Source: Symbiodinium natans (Eukaryota; Sar; Dinophyceae; Suessiales; Symbiodiniaceae). From it: 64,000 nucleotides of DNA. Numbering within the stretch: the stretch's first letter is position 1; each line of letters starts with the position of its first letter. The position numbers were made by a program, and so were the translations under genes. Below are positions 54,075 to 60,000 of the stretch, one piece after another. The stretch covers positions 518,388 to 582,387 of the forward strand of contig CAJNDS010000535.1 of assembly GCA_905221605.1 (NCBI GenBank), in the 5' to 3' direction. The notes beneath the pieces are model-generated. The model was given only the letters and a program-made list of their open reading frames with translations. It was not told the origin of the DNA and did no database searches.

Positions 54075-57000
54075 AAGGGAATAAATCGGGTACCTCAGTG
54101 CCTCATTCTCTACTAACACTAAGACGAGTGGCCCGTTCAAGGTGAGGAATTTCCGACGCCACGAACTGTAGCCCCCTCTAGAAGCTGTCAAGGGACTAAA
54201 GGAGGGACCCTAATAAGGTTTTTTTTTTAGGGGCTCTTTTAGGGGCTACTTAGGTATATAGGGACTCTGACTATACCCTTTGTATTAAAGCTGTCTTTTC
54301 TGCTCTGAGGCCGTAAATGTAAGCCAGCAAACCTGCGTTGATGAGTTCCCGAATTTCGGAACCGTAGGTTGCGCCCATGTCATGTATCTCTAGTGGAAGT
54401 GGGTTGGGTTGCAAGAAATAGGTAGCTTCCAGTGCATGATTTATAGGGGTCTTGCCCTAAACCCCCAAACCCTAAACCCTAAACCCTATAGGAGACTTAG
54501 GCCTCAAGGGGCCCCGACATGCGCGGCAGGCTCTGTATGTGGCGTTCAACGCGGAGCGAGGCAGCCAGCGCTTGTTGGAGGGTTTAGGGTTTAGGGTTTA
54601 GGGTTTAGGGTTTGGGGTTTGGGGTTTAGGGTTTAGGGTTTAGGGTTTAGGGTTTGGGGTTTAGGGTTTGGGGTTTAGGGTTTAAAGTGTCTACTGTCGG
54701 ATGCCTTGTGATTCTTTTCCTTTGTGCAGGAGATGCTCAGAAAGGGTGCCGACAACGTGTCGGGTGTAGGGTTTAGGGTTTAGGGTTTAGGGTTTAGGGT
54801 TTAGGGTTTGGGGTTTAGGGTTTAGGGTTTGGGGTTTAGGGTTTAGGGTTTGGGGTTTTAGGGTTTAGGGTTTGGGGTTTAGGGCTTCCTAGGTTTTCAG
54901 GCGGGGGCGCGAGATTTCGTCGGGCTGGGCCTTGTTTGGAGATTCCAGGTTGGAGTCCCTAAACCCTAAACCCTAAACCCTAAACCCTGGAGTACTCTTG
55001 CGGTCGCAGGCGAAGCACGGAGAAACGAGGAGGTGTTGAGCTGAGAGGCGAAGGAGGAAAGGAAAAGGTTTAGGTTTAGGGTTTAGGGTTTAGGGTTTAG
55101 GGTTTAGGGTTTAGGGTTTAGGGTTTAGGGTTTAGGGTTTAGGGTTTAGGGTTTAGGGTTTAGGGTTTAGGGTTTAGGGGGGCTCGAAACAACTACTGCA
55201 ACAATAGAAACTAGTAAGACTGAGCTTTGGGGACCCTCATGCTGACATAACCTGGCTCCCGTGGGCCTGGAACCGGGTTGCTGTCGACTCCCCGGCCAAT
55301 TTTAAGGGCTGCGGCCTCACCTCACTAATTTTCAGAGCTTGTAGAGAGCTACATCCTTGGGGGTCACATGAACCGCAAAAGGGTTGATGGATCATATGCA
55401 TATGCCTTAAAGGGAATTCTAGTAGTATAATTAGGGTTTTTGGCCGAAGATCAAGGACGAGGCGAAGCAAACGCAAGAAGTTAAACATGAAATCAAGCAC
55501 GCGGCCTTCTGAGCAACTACGATTTGCTTAAGAACCCCTCCCAAACAACATAGATAACAATCCCTTTACCCCTCAAGGACGATGTTTTGTGGGGGGGGTT
55601 CTGAAGCAACAAGTAGGTCCTAAACCCTAAACCCTAAACCCTAAACCCTACGGCGAGCGCCACCTCCCAAACTTCAGCTGGCACATGGCGTGCTGGCGCG
55701 GCTCCTTTTGGAAACGTATCATCGCTTTTAGGGTTTAGGGTTTAGGGTTTAGGGCTTAGGGTTTAGGGTTTAGGGTTCGTAGCGGAAAGCCTCTTTTGAG
55801 GAGGTGGCGGCTGCACTCTTCGATCTCGGGCTGTGGCCATCAAGTACATGGCACGAGCAAATCCAGATGGCCGGAGGGGGTTTGGGGTTCGGGGTTTAGG
55901 GTTTTGGTTTTGGGGTTCGGCCGAAGGACTTCTGGGAGATGAACCCTAAACCCTACACCCTAAACCCTAAACCCTAAACCCTAAACCCTAAACCCTAAAC
56001 CCTAAACCCTAAACCCTAAGATGAGGCCTGGAAGCAGGCGGTGACCTCGTGCAAGCAGCAGGAGAAGGAGAAGGAGCGGGCTCAGTTGAGCGAGCTCAAA
56101 AGCGCTGAAGGGCGAGGAGGGGCGTCCTCCTGACACGCAGGTTTCGCACTGCGGGCCGCAACTCGTGTAGCAGGTCGAGTTGGAATGTTTTACATCCCTA
56201 AACCCTAAACCCTAAACCCTAAACCCTAAACCCTAAACCCTAAACCCTAAACAACCCCAAACCCCAAACCCCATCTTCTTTCTCTCAGTAGGGTTGCCTC
56301 GCAGGGCCTTTCACGTGGGCAGGTAGACTCTGTTCGCACTGAGTGCAATTGCGCCAGCAGGGATTGCAATATAGGGCTCTGAATAATTACTATAATACTA
56401 CTCCCTTTATAATTATGCTACAAATCCCCCCCCCCCCCCAAAGCCCTATTCGAATTTAAGGCCCCTATATGACATCTGAAACCTGCTGCGAGCGGCATGC
56501 TACACACCTCCCACGTGGGTCTGGCCCTGCATGGATGGGGAGAGTTGACAGGCCTTGCAAGGCCCTTCAGTTTCGGACTGGTGCGCCCCTAAACCCTAGA
56601 CCCTAAATTCTAAACCCGAAACCCTGAACCCTAAATTCTAAACCCTAAACCCTAACCCTACACCCTACAGAGCCTAAACCCATTGGCTGAAATTGATTCA
56701 AACGGCCAAGGATCCCACATCCGCTTTTGCCTGACATGGCGAAAAAAGGAGCCTTTTCAATTGGAATAGGGTTTAGGGCTTAAGGTTTAGGGTTTGGGGT
56801 TTGGGGTTTAGGGTTCAGGGTTCAGGGTTTTGGGGCTTATCATAGTATATTTATACAGGGGCCACAAGGGAATGCTACTCGTACTGAGTCCGACCCCTAC
56901 TTGGTGGTTCATGGTACTTAGTAATCCAATTAGAACTTGTACTTATAACCCAATTATACCCCTATTAGGGCACTTTTTGTGGGTTTTAACTACCCCTAAG

Positions 57001-60000
57001 CCCTAAACCCTAAACAACCCTAAACCCTAAAAACCCTAAACCCTAAACCCTAAACCCTACACTTGTAATGGGTTACTAAGTACCCTGAACCTCCAAGTAT
57101 GTTACTCATCCGCGGCAGGGTTTCTAGGGCTTTGGGCTGAGGGGTTTAGGGTTTGGGGGTTTAGGGTTTAAGGTTCAGGGTTTAGGTTTTAGGGTTTAGG
57201 GGTTTAAATAGGGTTTTGGGTTTAGCCAGTTTTTTGAGCTAAGAGGCTCAATGTTTGTTTTTGGGAAGCTGCTCCGACGTGTTTGAGGAGAGTCCGGAGT
57301 GCGGGGATGAGACCCCTAACCCCCCAAAACCCCCAGAACCCTGCGCACGCCTAAAGGCCTTAACACACCCTAAGAGCCAATCATCCCAGAGCCTAAACTC
57401 TGCGGAGTACCCTAAACCCGAAGCATTCAAAACCCTAAGTGAAGTGATCTAAAATCGTGTTAACCCTGAACTCCCGATTCAACCCTATGCGTCACACACT
57501 TCTGGACCCGGATTGTATCCCATGGAGCCCAATGCCCCTTAGTTAGATGAACTCAGCGCCACACCCCAGACCTTCTAAGCCCCAAACCCCAATACTTGCA
57601 GATTATTGCACAGCCCCCACACCCCAAATCCCTCTACACACGCCTACACTTTAAACACATAAACCCATAAACCCATAAACACATAAACCCATAACCCATA
57701 AACCCATAAACCCTAAACCCTAGCAAACCCTAAGCCGCCTAAAAACCCTTCAACCTCCAGACCCCTACTTGGAGGTTCATGGTACTTACTAACCACTTAA
57801 AACTGGGCTTATAACCCTACTTATAATAGGGATAACCCCTGTAAGGCCATTTAGGGGTATTATAAGTAGGGTTATAAGTACAATCATAATTGGCGAGTAA
57901 GTACTATGAACCTTCAAGTAAGCCTTGCTGAGGTACAAGAAGGCTGGCAAGACCATCAAGGAGTCCGGGATTGAGAGGTCTTATGGTGTGGTTTAGGGTT
58001 TAGGGTTCGGGGTTTAGGGTTTAGGGTTTAGGGTTTAGGGTTTAGGGGTTCGGGGTTTAGAAGTTTGGGGTTTAGGGTTTGTAAACACTGGGAGGTGCCG
58101 GCCCCAGGCTCGGGGCGCCTGTAGGCACATGTGTTTTTTCGGGTTTAGGGACTAAGGTTTAGGGTTTAGGGTTTAGGGTTTCGGGTTTAGGGTCTAGGGT
58201 TGGGGGTTTAGGGTCTGGTTTGGGTTTAATGTTTAGGTTTAATGTATTCAGTCTTAGACTAGAAGGATCCTTTCGCAGGATAAGCCCCGAAATCCCAACC
58301 CCCTCCCCCCCCCCCCCCCCCCCCTGACTTTAGGCCCTCATACCTGAAGCCCCAAGCCCATAAGCCCTGGATAATTGCCAGAGACAACTCGGATCCCTAC
58401 AGAACCCACAGGTCCCAAACCCTAAACCCCTAAACCCCCAAACCCAAAACCGAACCCTAAAACCTAAACCCCTAAACCTAAGCGCCAAACTCTGAACCCC
58501 AATGCCTAAACCCCTAACCCTAAACCCCTTACCCTGTACCTTAAACCCCAAAACCTAAACCCTAAACCCCCCAACCCTAAACCCTAAACCCCATACCTTA
58601 TTTTGAACCTAAACCCCTAACCTGAAACCCCAAACCCGAAACCCCAAACCCTAAACCCCAAATCCTAAACCCTAAACCACTAAACCCCGAAACCCGAAAC
58701 CCCAAACCCTATAACCGTAAACTTTCGTTTAAACCTACACCCTAAACCCCAAACCCTAAACCCCAAACCCTCAACCCCAAAGCCCAAACCCCAAACCCCA
58801 AACCCCAAACCCCAAACCCTAAACCCTAAACCCCAAACCCCTGACCCTAACCCTAAACCCTAAGCCCTACTGAAGGAGTTCGGACCCATGATCCTGGCCT
58901 CCGGCGGCTTCGGCGCCGACTTCGGAGCGGTAGCTCGTCGCTGCTGCGTAGGGTTTAGGGTTAGGGTTTAGGGTTTAGGGTTTAGGGCTTAGGGCTTAGG
59001 GCTTAGGGGTTAGGGTTTAGGGTTTAGGGTTTAGGGTTTAGGGTTTAGGGTTTCGACGTCGGCCTAAAACAAGCGGTTTAGGGTTTGGGGTATAGGGTTC
59101 AGGGTTGTGGTTCCGAAGCCCCTGCAACCCCCCAAAAAAGAACCACAAAATCCTGAACCCCTTAAAGCCATGAAACTTAGGGCTTAGGGTTTCGGGTTTA
59201 GGGTTTGGGGAAAGCCTCCCCAAACCCTCTGACCCCCCAAACCCTCCTGACACAACCCCCTGAACCTAGGACTCACTAACCCTAAACCCTACACCCCAGA
59301 CCCTAAACCCTAAACCCTAAACCCTGAACCTAGGACTCACTGCTGGCCACATACCGCCCGGATTTGCTCCACCTGCCCACCACCAACGGCGAGCACCACT
59401 GGCCCAACGTCTTTCGGGTTTAGGGTTGAGGGTTTAGGGTTTAGGGTTTAGGGTTTAGGGTTAGGGTTTAGGGTGTAGAGTTATAAGGGTTTGCGGCTCG
59501 GGGGCGAAATTCAGGACTTTAGGACTTTAGGAGTTTGGAGTTTAGGATTTAGGGTCTAGGGATTAGGGTTAAAGATAGAAGGTGACTATTGACATGTTCC
59601 TTCATGAGTGAGGGACTGCGTGGGTTGAGGGAGTAGAGGGTACTACTGAACCGTGAACCCTAAACCCTACCTTAAGAACCCAAAGCCTGCCTCTTCGTAG
59701 GTTTTCCTACGAATCCTGCACTTAAGGGGTTTGATAGCAAGAGCTTCCCAAAAAAGCAGGCTTTGGGTGCTGAAGGTAAACCCAAACAGGGTTCCCAGCG
59801 TGGGAAATGCCGCACCTAGAGTGGCACAAGTCAGGACTAAACTTTAACGCAAAACAAGTCCCGACCCCCCCCCCCCCCAAGTTCCCCTTCAAATAACTTA
59901 GTTATCCCCAAAAAGCCCTAATCATGGGGGGCAACCTAGGGGGGCATAGTCTAGAGGAGGGTAGCAGGGGCACCCATGAAAGGCATGAAAAAAGCTTGTC

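Larger units (their letters stand above)
37061..57932 (+). other. fumarate reductase intron 10, 20.9 kb, host of nested genes
   Basis: Exon 10 ends TGC GA and exon 11 begins G TAC AAG, giving CEY as the family requires, so everything between is intron to this gene. It contains the four-unit CCCH array, several MITEs, an AT-rich block and a second split gene on the same strand. Confidence 0.75.
56134..57932. other. repeats and MITEs before reductase exon 11
   Basis: CCCTAAA arrays, a C-run, coding-like islands at about 56561-56590 (ALQGPSVSDWCAP) and 56690-56765 (EIDSNGQGSHIRFCLTWRKK), two MITE family 2 copies and an (AAACCCAT)n block (57,655-57,710). Confidence 0.55.
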
